Source of the DNA: Paraspadella gotoi
Taxonomy: Eukaryota > Chaetognatha
Reading direction: 5' to 3'
Assembly: GCA_051294375.1 (NCBI GenBank)
Contig: CM119265.1
Span: 7,129,589 to 7,193,588, forward strand
Length of the DNA: 64,000 nt
Part shown: positions 1-9,656 of the stretch, in pieces
Layout of the letters: each line of letters opens with the position of its first letter
How positions within the stretch are numbered: the first letter of the stretch is position 1
Notes under the pieces: generated by a model
Seen by the model: only the letters and a program-made list of their open reading frames with translations
Databases searched by the model: none
Told to the model about the DNA's origin: nothing
Program-made: the position numbers and the translations under genes

Positions 1-8
1 TCTTCTCT

Positions 9-68
<60 letters not shown>

Positions 69-80
69 TCTCTCTCTCCA
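1..80. repeat. (CT)n microsatellite
   Basis: Nearly pure CT dinucleotide array at the window edge. It ends in CTCTCCAG at about 80, so it would act as the polypyrimidine tract of a 3' splice site if the acidic frame that follows is a plus-strand exon. Confidence 0.95.
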
Positions 81-300
81 GCCACGCCCCGAAACGAAAC
101 GAAGATGATGGTGTTGATGACGATGGTTGAGTCGATGACGACGATGAAGACGATGATAATGACGTCGATCCAGTCGACGACGACGACGACGACGACGATG
201 TTGCAGACGATGATGTTGCATCCCAAAGACGACTCAGGGATCAAGAGTCGAGATTTATCTCAGAATCGACGAGTCCATTCATCGACGACCAGTTGATCCT
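81..300 (+). CDS. Possible last exon of an upstream acidic protein (partial, interrupted)
   Basis: Not recognised. After the CAG at about 80, one frame reads a basic-then-acidic stretch, continues through a run of seven aspartates (about 176-200), and ends DQLILNLYPSE followed by TGA near 300. The same frame carries one in-frame TGA close to 135, between two acidic blocks (DDGVDDDG and VDDDDEDDD). The overlapping Met/Thr-rich frame (105-296) is the same GAC/GAT triplets read out of phase and looks like a shadow. Either the exon begins after the TGA, the stop is a mutation or base error, or the stretch is untranslated. The rest of the gene would lie left of the window. Confidence 0.3.
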
Positions 301-1050
301 CAATTTGTATCCGAGTGAGTGAGATGGCTTGGATGTGTGCTGTGCGACCTTGACCAAAGTTTGCTTGTAATTTTTGAGTGCATGATGTTATCCTGCTTCG
401 GATTTCAATTCATATCTAAACTATTATACTAAAATGAATAAATATACATTCTGATAAAAACTAAAAAAAACTTAATTTAAGCTCTCATCTTCGGGCGAGG
501 GCGAATAATCTCCTGAGTCAGAAAAGTTTTGAGAAAAAAATAATTCAAAAGTTTTGGTAAATCTTTTAACTTCACACGTTTAAAATCAGAAGCGTCAGGA
601 GCGTCCTATTTTCAGTTCTTGGCAGAAACAGTCCGGAACGAGTCATAGTATACATAGATATTGATTTATATAAATTTAAAATATGTTTTTATTTAAAAAA
701 CTAGATGAAATTATAAAACTATGAACACTCAAAATTAATTTGAAGCATACAATTCTGTTTTAGATTAGTTTAAAAAACTTTTTCTAACAAAAAATAAAAT
801 AAAAAAAATCAACCATTAAATTTATTTAAAACTATAAATATAATTTTAATTTATTAAGAAATAAAAATTTTTGATAAAATAAATAAAAAATCTGTCGTTT
901 AAGTTCGGTACCGACTGTCCAAAAGGGATTCGTCTTGACAGTTTCTACATCTCAGCAATTGTTTTTTTTTACGGTGGGAATTCATCTAAATTTTACCCGA
1001 ATTGACAACAAAGACAAAAACAAAATACAAAATACACTATTTTTTCTGTG
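300..1050. other. AT-rich intergenic stretch, no gene seen
   Basis: Mostly A/T-rich DNA with short homopolymers. No coding frame, RNA gene or repeat copy could be supported. The last 100 bases presumably hold the promoter and leader of the EF-hand gene. Confidence 0.6.
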
Positions 1051-1055
1051 CTAAA

Positions 1056-1740
1056 ATGGCGTCTGGGACAAAAAGACAAGAAGCAGTTTTGGAAGAAATC
1101 AACAATGAATGGATTCATTGCGGGCGATTCGATTTTATTAAGGTTAAGATTTGTATAATGTATCTTATATATTGTATCTTGTATATTGTGTTGATTTTTA
1201 TAGTTTATGACAGAGCGCCTTTCTTTATATTTATTTGCTGGTTTCGACCTGTCAGTATCTTAATTTTATAAAGTTTAACAGAATAAGGTCGACTAAGAAA
1301 TAAGTAAAACGGCATAATATTAATAACATAATTTTTTTCGTCGTATTGTTTCGTAGGATTTGGGAGAGAGACTGGAGTCTTACAAGCTCCGATTCTTGGA
1401 GCAGGATCGTGACAGGAGCGGCGCCATCAACTTGATGGAGTTGAAACAGATGATGGAGCGGATGGGGCTCCCGAAAACTCATTTAGAGTTGAAGAAGATG
1501 ATGGGGGAGATCGATTGCTCTGCGGTCGGACTCATCACCTACGGGTAAGCTCTTCATTGTCTGACTCATCACCTACGGGTAAGCTCTTCAGTCTTCATTG
1601 TCTGAGAAAATTTTCTTCAATGTTTTCCATTTGGTCCATTTTCAAACAGGGACTTCTTAAAAATAATGTTGGGGCGCGCGGATTCCGTCCTCAGAATGAT
1701 TTTGATTTTCGAAGAACGCGAACAAAAGACGAACTTTTGA
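1056..1740 (+). CDS. AIF1/Iba1-like EF-hand protein
   Basis: Three exons with matching phases: 1056-1142, 1357-1544, 1650-1740, giving 121 residues. The middle exon holds a canonical EF-hand loop (DRDRSGAINLME), followed by GLPKTHLELKKMMGEI, a block I recognise from allograft inflammatory factor 1 and AIF1L. The last exon, DFLKIMLGRADSVLRMILIF, matches the AIF1 block that follows the second, degenerate EF-hand. AIF1 proteins bind calcium and bundle actin, with roles in cell ruffling and phagocytosis. The protein is shorter than vertebrate AIF1 (about 147) because the C-terminal tail after the last helix is missing. The start is the first ATG after an AT-rich leader. The second exon's donor lies inside a 34 bp tandem duplication. 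AIF1 versus AIF1L cannot be decided. Confidence 0.85.
1529..1596 (+). repeat. 34 bp tandem duplication spanning a splice donor
   Basis: The stretch beginning GACTCATCACCTACGGGTAAG occurs at 1529 and again at 1563, so the exon end and its GTAAGC donor are present twice, 34 bases apart. Using the second donor would place TAA directly after the TAC GGG codons and truncate the protein. Confidence 0.9.
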
Positions 1741-2337
1741 AGGAAAACTTTAAAGAAAGATCACAACATTATGCCTCAATTTGAAGTTTTAAATATATAT
1801 TACAGAATATACAATATTTATAGTTTGATACATATATTTACGATACTTATGCGACGAATGTTGGTGTTTCTAAACTTATATATATAGTATTTCAATTGGA
1901 TTTGTATAAAAATCTTATAATTTGAAATTGAAATGTGTTATTCTTATTTTTTCATTTTTTACTGGATGAGCCGTCAAATAAATGAAAAAAATACAGTTGG
2001 TTACACTCCTCATTTGCGCATTCAAACTTATTTTTCTATTGATTATTTGATATTCAATGTGCCAGCATAATAAAAAGTCATTCCCAATTCGTGAATTGTG
2101 ATATCATTTAAATAATTTTCAGCCAGAGTGTTATCGCATGTATAAATCATAAAAATAAAAACAATCAAACAATAAAAACAATATAAAAACAAATATATAA
2201 ATATATATAAATAAATAAAATATAAAAACCAAGCCGGTGTCACAGGCTCTGGCAACAATATTCGCAAGTAATTCGGGCGTAACATTGCAGACTACAGACT
2301 ACAAGCGGAACGAAAGGCGCTTCATTCATCTTCAACA

Positions 2338-2346
2338 GAGAGAGAA

Positions 2347-2427
<81 letters not shown>
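2338..2427. repeat. (GA)n microsatellite
   Basis: About 90 bases of near-perfect GA repeats, the densest part of a larger polypurine plus strand. Confidence 0.95.
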
Positions 2428-3439
2428 CAAATAAAAAGAAGTGAATTGGAAAGTTGTCCTCGACCAGGGATCTAATTTGGAGATGGCCGCAGCGGCGGGC
2501 GGGAGAGCAGGGAGTAAGGCGGGGTGGAAAAGGGTATGGAAAGAAAACAAAAGAAAAAAAGAGATTAAAAAGAGGAAGGGGAGAAAGAAAACATGAGGAA
2601 CAAACTCATTTAACAGGGGAGAGGGGAAAGGGGAGAAAATGAAAAAGAAACTATGAAAGTGAGTTCTCTTTTAAAAAAAATTAAAAAGGGAAGAGAATAA
2701 TAAGGACATTGAAAAAAGGAAGGGATAAAGAGGGAAAGGATAGAAAGGACAAAGTGGGATGACGAGAAGTTAAAAAAACCAGAGGGAAGTTAACAGAAGA
2801 GAATATAGACTTGGAGAAGAAGAGAAGGGTGTGGAAAAAAAAACGTGGAAGATGTGACATAAGATTAAGAGGAAACAGATGTCGACAAGAAAAAAATGAT
2901 GAAAAAACATGGGAAGGGAAGAGCGCGTCGAAATAAGGAAGAGCCAAGATGGACGGGGTGAAAAAGCAAATTAAAGCCAAGACGGGGGCGTCGGAAGGTG
3001 AAGGAAAAAGAAGGAAACGAAGGAGAGGGAAAAAAAGAAGATAGTTTTTATCGGGGACTCGTAGTAATTTGTTGCCGCAATCGGTGGAATCGGTTTCACT
3101 GCCAAGAACCTTCCGAGTCCAACACGAGGTTTTCCAATTACAGTCTACAGATACGGCGATGTCGATTTTTAACGCTTTCCGTATCCCGAATGAATATGGT
3201 TACGATGTTTACATTTTATAACGGTTTTGAAGGCAAATTTAACTTATTCTATTCTAAAATAAAGCAACAAAAGTTTGAAATTGTATTTTTATGAAATATT
3301 TTGTATCATTTGAGGTACAGAATAATATAAAAAAAATTTCTCCAAATTAACTTTTTTTAAATTTTTACAATTTTTGTTCAATTTCCAACAAATAATAATT
3401 CATTTTCTTTCATAAACTTGGCTTAACCAAGATAATATT

Positions 3440-3485
3440 AATAATTATTTATTCATTCGATAAACAGGCTATCTTGCCACTGACT
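3440..3485 (+). mobile_element. Fragment of repeat family 2
   Basis: TTATTCATTCGATAAACAGG followed by CTATCTTGCCACTGACTGTC resembles the TTCATTTAATAAATAAGCTA and TCTTGCCCCTGACTTTGGAC segments of the better copies at 24402, 26594 and 34076. The palindromic head and the distal half are absent. Confidence 0.6.
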
Positions 3486-3673
3486 GTCATTTGAATAACT
3501 TAGGCGATGTTCTTTTTATGATAAGAGAAAGCCCTCTTGAGACAACCAGAGACAAAAAGCACATTATTCTTAAATTATAATCATAAAATTAGGTTTGAAT
3601 TATTAAAACAGTTTTACCCAAATTTCAAGATAATATTTGTTCTTGTCTATATGTTAGAACCAACTCTAGTCCC

Positions 3674-3696
3674 TAGAATGTTCTAGAATGTTCGAG
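3674..3696 (+). promoter_or_regulatory. Heat-shock element (HSF binding site)
   Basis: CTAGAATGTTCTAGAATGTTC contains four perfect alternating nGAAn/nTTCn units (GAA-TTC-GAA-TTC), the consensus bound by heat-shock factor trimers. It sits about 70 bases upstream of a TATA-like AAATATAAG (3743-3751) and about 200 bases before the small heat-shock protein start codon. Confidence 0.9.
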
Positions 3697-3742
3697 TTTG
3701 CGCGTCTCGAGCTTTCACGTAAGTTGCGTCATCCCACATTGC

Positions 3743-3751
3743 AAATATAAG
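3743..3751 (+). promoter_or_regulatory. TATA box of the small heat-shock gene
   Basis: AAATATAAG lies about 55 bases after the heat-shock element. Transcription would begin about 25-30 bases further on, near 3772-3780, leaving a leader of about 110 bases before the ATG at 3888. Confidence 0.65.
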
Positions 3752-3887
3752 AGAAGGACATCAGGAGTTCTTCATTATTCGACGACCTGCGTACTTATTT
3801 TCATTTTCGAACATTACCAAAAAATTTAAAGATTTGGATTCAAATTTTTATATATTTTCAACATTCTTTACGAAAATTATTATCAAT

Positions 3888-4973
3888 ATGTCACTTCAGG
3901 TACGTTTTTATGATTTCATTGGCCGTTTCACCGACGTAACTCTCAACTCTCAACAAGTCCGAAATATAAGTTTACTAAATTTGATTGTGTCTGACAGATT
4001 GGATCCCGCTTCTATCGCCCCTACATCGTGCGACTCGCGCAACGCGGCGTCTCTCCCGGGGCGCCCTCGCGCGTCGCTACGAGAATTTCGGCTCGCAATT
4101 TCGGGCTCTATCGATTGGAGTCGCCATTCCGGCGATCACGAGACGTTTTCGACATGATGGAAAAAGAAATGAGGTAATTTTCCGGTTGGAAAGAGTTCAT
4201 TGCGTCTATTTTCGGGGTCAACGCCAGTCAACGGCTTAACTTACGCGCTTTCTAAGCACGTTTCAGTGCTCACTTGTTTGTTCATACATTGAGTCGGGGT
4301 TTTTATATCAGGAAATTTGAGCGACAAATGGAAAGATTTCGTGGCGTGGGTTTTTCGAGGGCGGGGTTGCCGGAAGCGGAGGCGTTACCGGAGGAACACG
4401 TGACCAGCGCCGCCGACGGGACGAAGTCGCTCAAACTCGAATTCCAGATGAAGGATTATCGACCCGAAGAGATTGAACTCAGATTCGACAGGTCTGTAAA
4501 CATCTGTAAACATCTGTAAAACATCTATTTATTTCTAGTTAATTAATTTTAACTTCCAAGACATCGTTTCGGACTTTTATTTTTTCAATAAATAATTGTC
4601 GGTGTCTCTAACACAAAAAAACCTTTCATTTTATCCCTTATTTGCAAGATAAACTTCGTTTTTGGTCGGGATGAAATGAAATAAAATTAGTGTTTAATTT
4701 ATAAAATAAATAAAAAATAAATACTTAGGGATTAAAACGATAATTTTAATACTAAGGCGCGACAAGACCCTCGAGATCCACGCGTCCCACGAATCAGCCG
4801 TCGACGGTCACAGCGTCTCGCGTCGCTTTGTCAAAGTTTTTCGTCTTCCACCGGAAGTTGACGTTGACGCCATGAAGTCGTCGCTCAAGGACGGCGCCTT
4901 GAAGATCGAAGCGCCTCTGACGGAGAGAAAAGTCAATAACGTGATCGACATTCCAATTGAGAAATCGGAATAA
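3888..4973 (+). CDS. Small heat-shock protein (alpha-crystallin family)
   Basis: Four exons with consistent phases: 3888-3899 (only MSLQ), 3998-4173, 4312-4491, 4757-4973, giving 194 residues. The N-terminal arm is Arg-rich (RFYRPYIVRLAQR) and leads to a DMMEKEM helix. The alpha-crystallin domain runs from about residue 105: KSLKLEFQMKDYRPEEIELR, then the core RDKTLEIHASHE, VSRRFVKVFRLPPEVD and the DGALKIEAPL strand (the A-x-x-x-n-G-x-L type motif). The C-terminal IPI motif (VIDIPIEKSE) that docks into the domain groove is present. Family members are ATP-independent chaperones forming large oligomers that hold unfolding proteins. The perfect HSE and TATA box upstream indicate heat or stress induction. 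A CATCTGTAAA triplet repeat follows the third donor. Confidence 0.93.
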
Positions 4974-4979
4974 GGACGA

Positions 4980-7345
4980 ACGTACTTTTTATGGCCAGCC
5001 AACCAACCAACCAGAAGACTGACTGCATTTTTTGAGTGGAGACTGTAGTCTACTGTGTAATTTGTATCTACATAGACCGTGTTTTTGGCGCAATTATTAT
5101 TTCTATTATTTATTTTTTTGGTTCTATTTAAAGATGTTGAATAAATAATATAATTAATACTTTACTCTATAAACAGTATACAGTTTACATTATACCATAA
5201 TTACAGTGATCAACTTTATAAACTTAAAAATGCCATAATTTTAGTTAGTTTTCGGGAAACTCAAGTCGTCACGGGATGAAACCTTGGGATCGTATTTGTT
5301 TGTTTTGGGGGGAGTGGGGAATAAACAGCGAAGATAGTGAATTTCGGTTTCCCAGGCAACGGCAACAATGGTCTATGTTTGGGGCGGAGAATATCAAGGA
5401 ACGGCGATTCTTCTGTGTCCCAAACGGGCTCGCTATTTCTCGAGGAAAAAAAATATAAAAAAAAGTTCTGAAGATGATACGCGTCAACAAACCGTCCTAT
5501 ACCGAGTGACTATATTTAGAAGGACGAGAAACTCGTAATGATAACTATTTTCTGATTTAAGGATATACCTTGAGAACTACGAAGTTGGAAAGAATTGAAC
5601 TCATGACTTTACGGGAAATGAATGAAAAGATCTATTGGCCAATAGCAATAGTAAGAATAACAACATTTGTACATTGTACAGAGATACAAAAATAAATATT
5701 TCGAGATATCTGTTTACGTCATAATCATTTTGAGAGGCTAGCACGTCACGCTTTATGTCATAGTTATTAGAAATTACTACAGGGTAGGGATTCCAAAATT
5801 AGTTTCTCTGGGCCAGTTTTCAGCTTAAAACCATTTCTAAAAAATATATCTTAATATTCCCTCTCATTTTGTTATATAATAATTATATATATCATATACT
5901 ATTAGAATTAGGAATTATTACAGCTATTTATAAGGATGCTGCAGCTTACAATTGTAGCAGACCCCAAAAACAATATTTTGCAAAAGAAAATTACAAACGG
6001 TTGGGCCGTGACTTTCATGAATTACAAGATTTTCAAAACCAAATTATTACTCGCCTAACAAATACAGATTGTAGAATGTAGATTCATTATTTGAAGTGTA
6101 TTTGATACATAAAGGATTTAATTCGATCACTTATTCATTAATGAATGAAGCTGCGACTAACTACAGCGATTTTGGATTCCGATAACCGATCGCCCCATAT
6201 CCACGCCCACTTGGGGCCCTTCAGTCGACCCCTTTTCTCTCCCGCAAGGCCGGAGCCGGCCATGTCTCCGCGTCGGGGCGTGACGAAAGCATAGAAGCCC
6301 CCAAGGCGTTGGCGCCGTCGCCCCACTCAATCCTGTGTTTTCACGCCCTCTGACGTTTCGGTCCGTTGATTGGGACGAGGGATAGAGATAGTGTGAGAGA
6401 TGGGAGAAAAGAGGGAAAGAGAAAGAGGGAGACAGAGAGAGGGAGATATTTGAAAACTTTTTCTTTTCAAAGTATTTTAAAATCGCTTTGACTAAGTTTA
6501 GAAGAAAAATTAAGTAAAGTTTTGTTTTTAAAAGTAAAAAAAATAAATTATCACATACTTGATTATAAGCGAAAAATTAGAAAAAGAGATATTAGGGATA
6601 TGAGGCGAATCTAGCCATTGCCAGCCTAGCTCAATACAATATTTATTTTTTCTTTCAATTTAAGTATGAATCTGCTTCCGTCCATATGGGAACGCCTTTT
6701 GGGTGAAAACTCGCGAGTGAAATATGGTTGTTAACTTTCACTTCCGGGTACCAACTTTCTTTTAGTAAAAGAAGTTTTACTGATTAAAAATTTTTTTCGC
6801 CAACACAGAGAACAATTACTAAGCTTATTCAATAGTCAAAGAACCTTTAATCGAATAAAATATTGGTTGTACCAATTTCATAAATATAGGAAATTGTAAA
6901 TACTTATTGACTATTTATAAAATTTATACAGAGACATTTAAAAAATAAAAAAATCCCAATGTTGAATGATCAGCATGAAAAATAGGGGGGGTCGTTTTTA
7001 AATGGCGATATAGCACGAACTTCACTGATTCGCGAGCGTTTTCCCAGAATAATGAATGCATATGGGAAACCTAGCACCATAACCGGTTACAAACTTTGTA
7101 TATTCCTATTCTTTTAAAACAGTTAAATAATTATACGAAAAAATGAATTTTACCGGTAGGTGCATTGTTGATTACATCAAAAAGCTCGGCGAAACCACCC
7201 ATCCTGGAACAAGGCTTTAAACTATTTTCGCTTTCGCTCTCGTTGATAAAAATGCTTGGATCTAGCGATCGAACATAGTTTATCCGCATACCGAGAAAAT
7301 TTCATGGTATCGCGCTGGCCAAAAAAAGTTTAATTTGTTTTTATT
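4980..7345. other. Intergenic stretch; GC-rich patch and repeat fragment, no gene supported
   Basis: AATAAATAAT near 5140 is a likely poly(A) signal for the heat-shock gene. 6180-6360 is a GC-rich island with several CpGs in otherwise AT-rich DNA; it could be a promoter or an exon of an unseen gene, but its open frames show no splice context or family resemblance. A short repeat-family-2 head lies at 6862-6890. Nothing else could be supported. Confidence 0.5.
6862..6892 (-). mobile_element. Repeat family 2 head fragment
   Basis: AATATTGGTTGTACCAATTT followed by CATAAAT is the reverse complement of the palindromic head of family 2 (ATGAAATTGGTACAACCAAT). Only the head is recognisable. Confidence 0.6.
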
Positions 7346-7351
7346 GCCACG

Positions 7352-8550
7352 ATGGATAGAGCAATAAATTTCGTCAAAACGATTAAGGTCAGAATATTTG
7401 GAGAAAGACCGTATCGCTTGAGGTAAGTAACAGTTTTTTATAAAGTCTTTTCAAGACTTTATTGTATAAATATTACATTCTCAATTTACGTACCCACGTC
7501 CACGATAGCGACGGTTTGGGCTTGAGCGATCATAGCCTCAGAAATAGGAATTCCAACAAGCCCGTGAGACGAAGTTTTCTCGGATGGAACTGGGGTAGGA
7601 ACCGAAACCAAAATGCGGAAGGGGAGGAAGAAGAAGGGGAGGAAGTAGAAGAGGAAGAAGAGGAGTACAAGGTAAAACAGTCAGCTAAAATTTCGACTTT
7701 TTAATCAACTAATTTCAAGCCAAGATATTTTTTATTTTTATAAACAGGGAGGAGTTAATATGACGATACTGGTGACGTCGGTGTTCATTGTCACAGCGTT
7801 GTTTACCGGGTTCGCCGTTTACATGATGATGCAGGTTGACGAGAAGGCGGCACGAGTGGAACAGAAAGCCGGAATGCAAGGAATAGGTACATAGTCGGTA
7901 TTTCGGTTAGACGTGTTAGTTTACGAAGAGAAATTTATTGTAAATGATTTTTGTTTTGGCTTATGTCAAATAGACAAAACGACCGAAAAAGTTTCGAAAC
8001 CCACAAGCGCGACGACAACGGGACCTTTGGCTCCGACAATGGCGGGAAGAGGGAACGAAACGTTCACTCAATCGAGCGCTGCCTCCGGTGGTGGCGGTAG
8101 CGCCCCGGCAAGCGCCAGCAAGGCCAGCAAGTCCTCTAAGTCGAGCCGGCAACATGATATTGCTGACGAAGCGTTACTCAACAAGCTTAACGAGAGAAAT
8201 AGATATAGTCTGCTCAATGTCGCATCGGTGATTAACAAACTAGAGTTATTGAGAATCACATTTCAACAACTTCAAGCGAATGAGTTTTCTTTACCGTGTC
8301 CCTTCCCACCCCTCCGATTCCTTTTTCTTGAAAGATTGTGAAAAAAATGACCAGAGCCAAAGAAGCACTGAAAGCATTGGGAGAGGCAACTTTCGATCGT
8401 GGTCAGGTAAAAGCAAAAAATAAATGCGTTAATTACATAAAGAATGCTGAGAGCTCTATTAATTCAAAAACACGATTTTTTTTAAAACATTAGGCGAAGG
8501 GAGCCAAGGAAGCTTTCGAGCATCATGGTTTTCGTGTAGTCGACGATTGA
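7352..8550 (+). CDS. Unrecognised single-pass membrane protein
   Basis: Six exons in phase: 7352-7422, 7542-7671, 7748-7886, 7974-8227, 8335-8406, 8494-8550, about 240 residues. I do not recognise the family. Visible features, in order: a basic N-terminal segment (MDRAINFVKTIKVRIFGERP), an Arg/Asn patch (GWNWGRNRNQN), a glutamate run of about 15 residues, one hydrophobic segment (MTILVTSVFIVTALFTGFAV) beginning near residue 72, a Ser/Gly/Ala/Lys-rich linker, and a helical, charged tail (TRAKEALKALGEATFDRGQA, then FEHHGFRVVDD). There is no signal peptide, so it could be a signal-anchored protein. The fourth donor (GTGATT) is weak and the least certain junction; the 7542 acceptor is also a judgement. 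The exon phases and the clean stop argue that the gene is real. Confidence 0.6.
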
Positions 8551-8559
8551 ATTCAACGA

Positions 8560-9656
8560 ATAAGTGGATAATTGATTCCATTTGAATGTTATAATTTGTT
8601 CGTCTTATAAATATTATTTTGGTTGAAATATAGAGTGAAAGAAAGAGGAAGTTTCCATACTTGCATTAGCAGAATAGAATCTATGTATATTGAGTATTAG
8701 GGCGGAGCAAGGGAAAAAACTAATAGTTCGGTAATATAAATATCACTGAGAGAACGAATTTAAAAAAAATTTTACTTTGGCTGACGGGGTTTTAGGGTCT
8801 TTTGAAAAACCATTTAAAAATACTTATTTAAAAAAAAATTGAAAATTATTACCTCACAGTTTGACAGTTTTGGAGTACTAAGCTTTAACAAGTCAAAAAT
8901 TAAGAAGAGGGAGAGAAAGAAAGAGGGAGAGAAAGATACAGAGAGAGTAAGGGAGAGAGTGAATCGGTGAGATAAAGCTTCAAACAAAGGGTTGAGGGAA
9001 AGGCAACAATTGGAGGGTGAGATTTAGGTCAGATTGAAATACAAGATGGGAAAGAAAATGAAAGGTCAAAGGAGAAATTATTAATGCAGAGGTAATAAAT
9101 TAAATTCAAATTAGACTTTACATTGGAATAATGCATAACCAATAATAATGTAAGGTAAACTAAAATAAAAATTATAACAACAACAACATTTGAAATTAGT
9201 TTTAATAGTTTTGTGAATAGTGAAAGGAAAAATGAAATTTGTGATTGAAAAGAGAAAGGTAAAGAAAGAAGCTCAAAATGAGCCACAGCCCTCCGCTTTA
9301 TTGGCCATCAGATGAGGGTCAGTGGCAGATTAGGGCTGGTCATTGGCTTGTAACCGGGTAGTGTGAGGGATAAAAAACAGTCATTAGGAAAAATTTGATT
9401 AACTATTTTTGTGTAGACCAAAGGTCAGGAAACCTATCCCTTGACATCTCAATCTCATTCTTCTGCACTCAGTGCCGATTAAATCGATGTAAAAAGGAAC
9501 CGTGTATAGCTTTCAAATCGTTAATTTAAAAAAAAAAAAAAAAAAAAACTACGTTGAAATAGCAAAAAAAATTTATTTCAAAAACATATAAAATGTCATT
9601 GAATGAGAAATATATAATTCAAATTTCAATATCACAGTTGCACGATTCCATTTCGC
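8560..9656. other. Intergenic stretch between convergent genes
   Basis: Holds a truncated family-1 element (8770-8861), a GA-rich patch (about 8905-8960) and the 3' flank of ECM29. A poly(A) stretch lies at 9528-9548. No coding exon was found. Confidence 0.6.
8770..8861 (+). mobile_element. Truncated copy of repeat family 1
   Basis: TTTTACTTTGGCTGACGGGG matches the terminal repeat, and the inner AAAAATACTTATTTAAAAA and AATTATTACC match the copy at 47164. The copy stops where the telomere-like CCCTAA array would begin, so the second end is missing. Confidence 0.75.

Larger units (their letters stand above)
1790..3660. other. Intergenic DNA with polypurine tract; no gene supported
   Basis: After AIF1-like polyadenylation-type AATAAA sequences (around 1979), the region has AT-rich DNA, then a GA microsatellite (about 2338-2427) inside a longer stretch (about 2330-3060) in which the plus strand is overwhelmingly A and G. 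The long frames here come from the purine bias. A fragment of repeat family 2 lies near 3440-3480. Confidence 0.6.

Noticed and set aside
5276-5458. Short plus-strand frame after the heat-shock gene, with an antisense frame over the same bases
   Set aside because: Open on both strands, no consistent splice sites or recognisable domain.
6138-6326. Minus-strand frame in the GC-rich island
   Set aside because: Arg/Gly-rich by composition, no splice partners, no family resemblance; kept only as a GC-rich patch.
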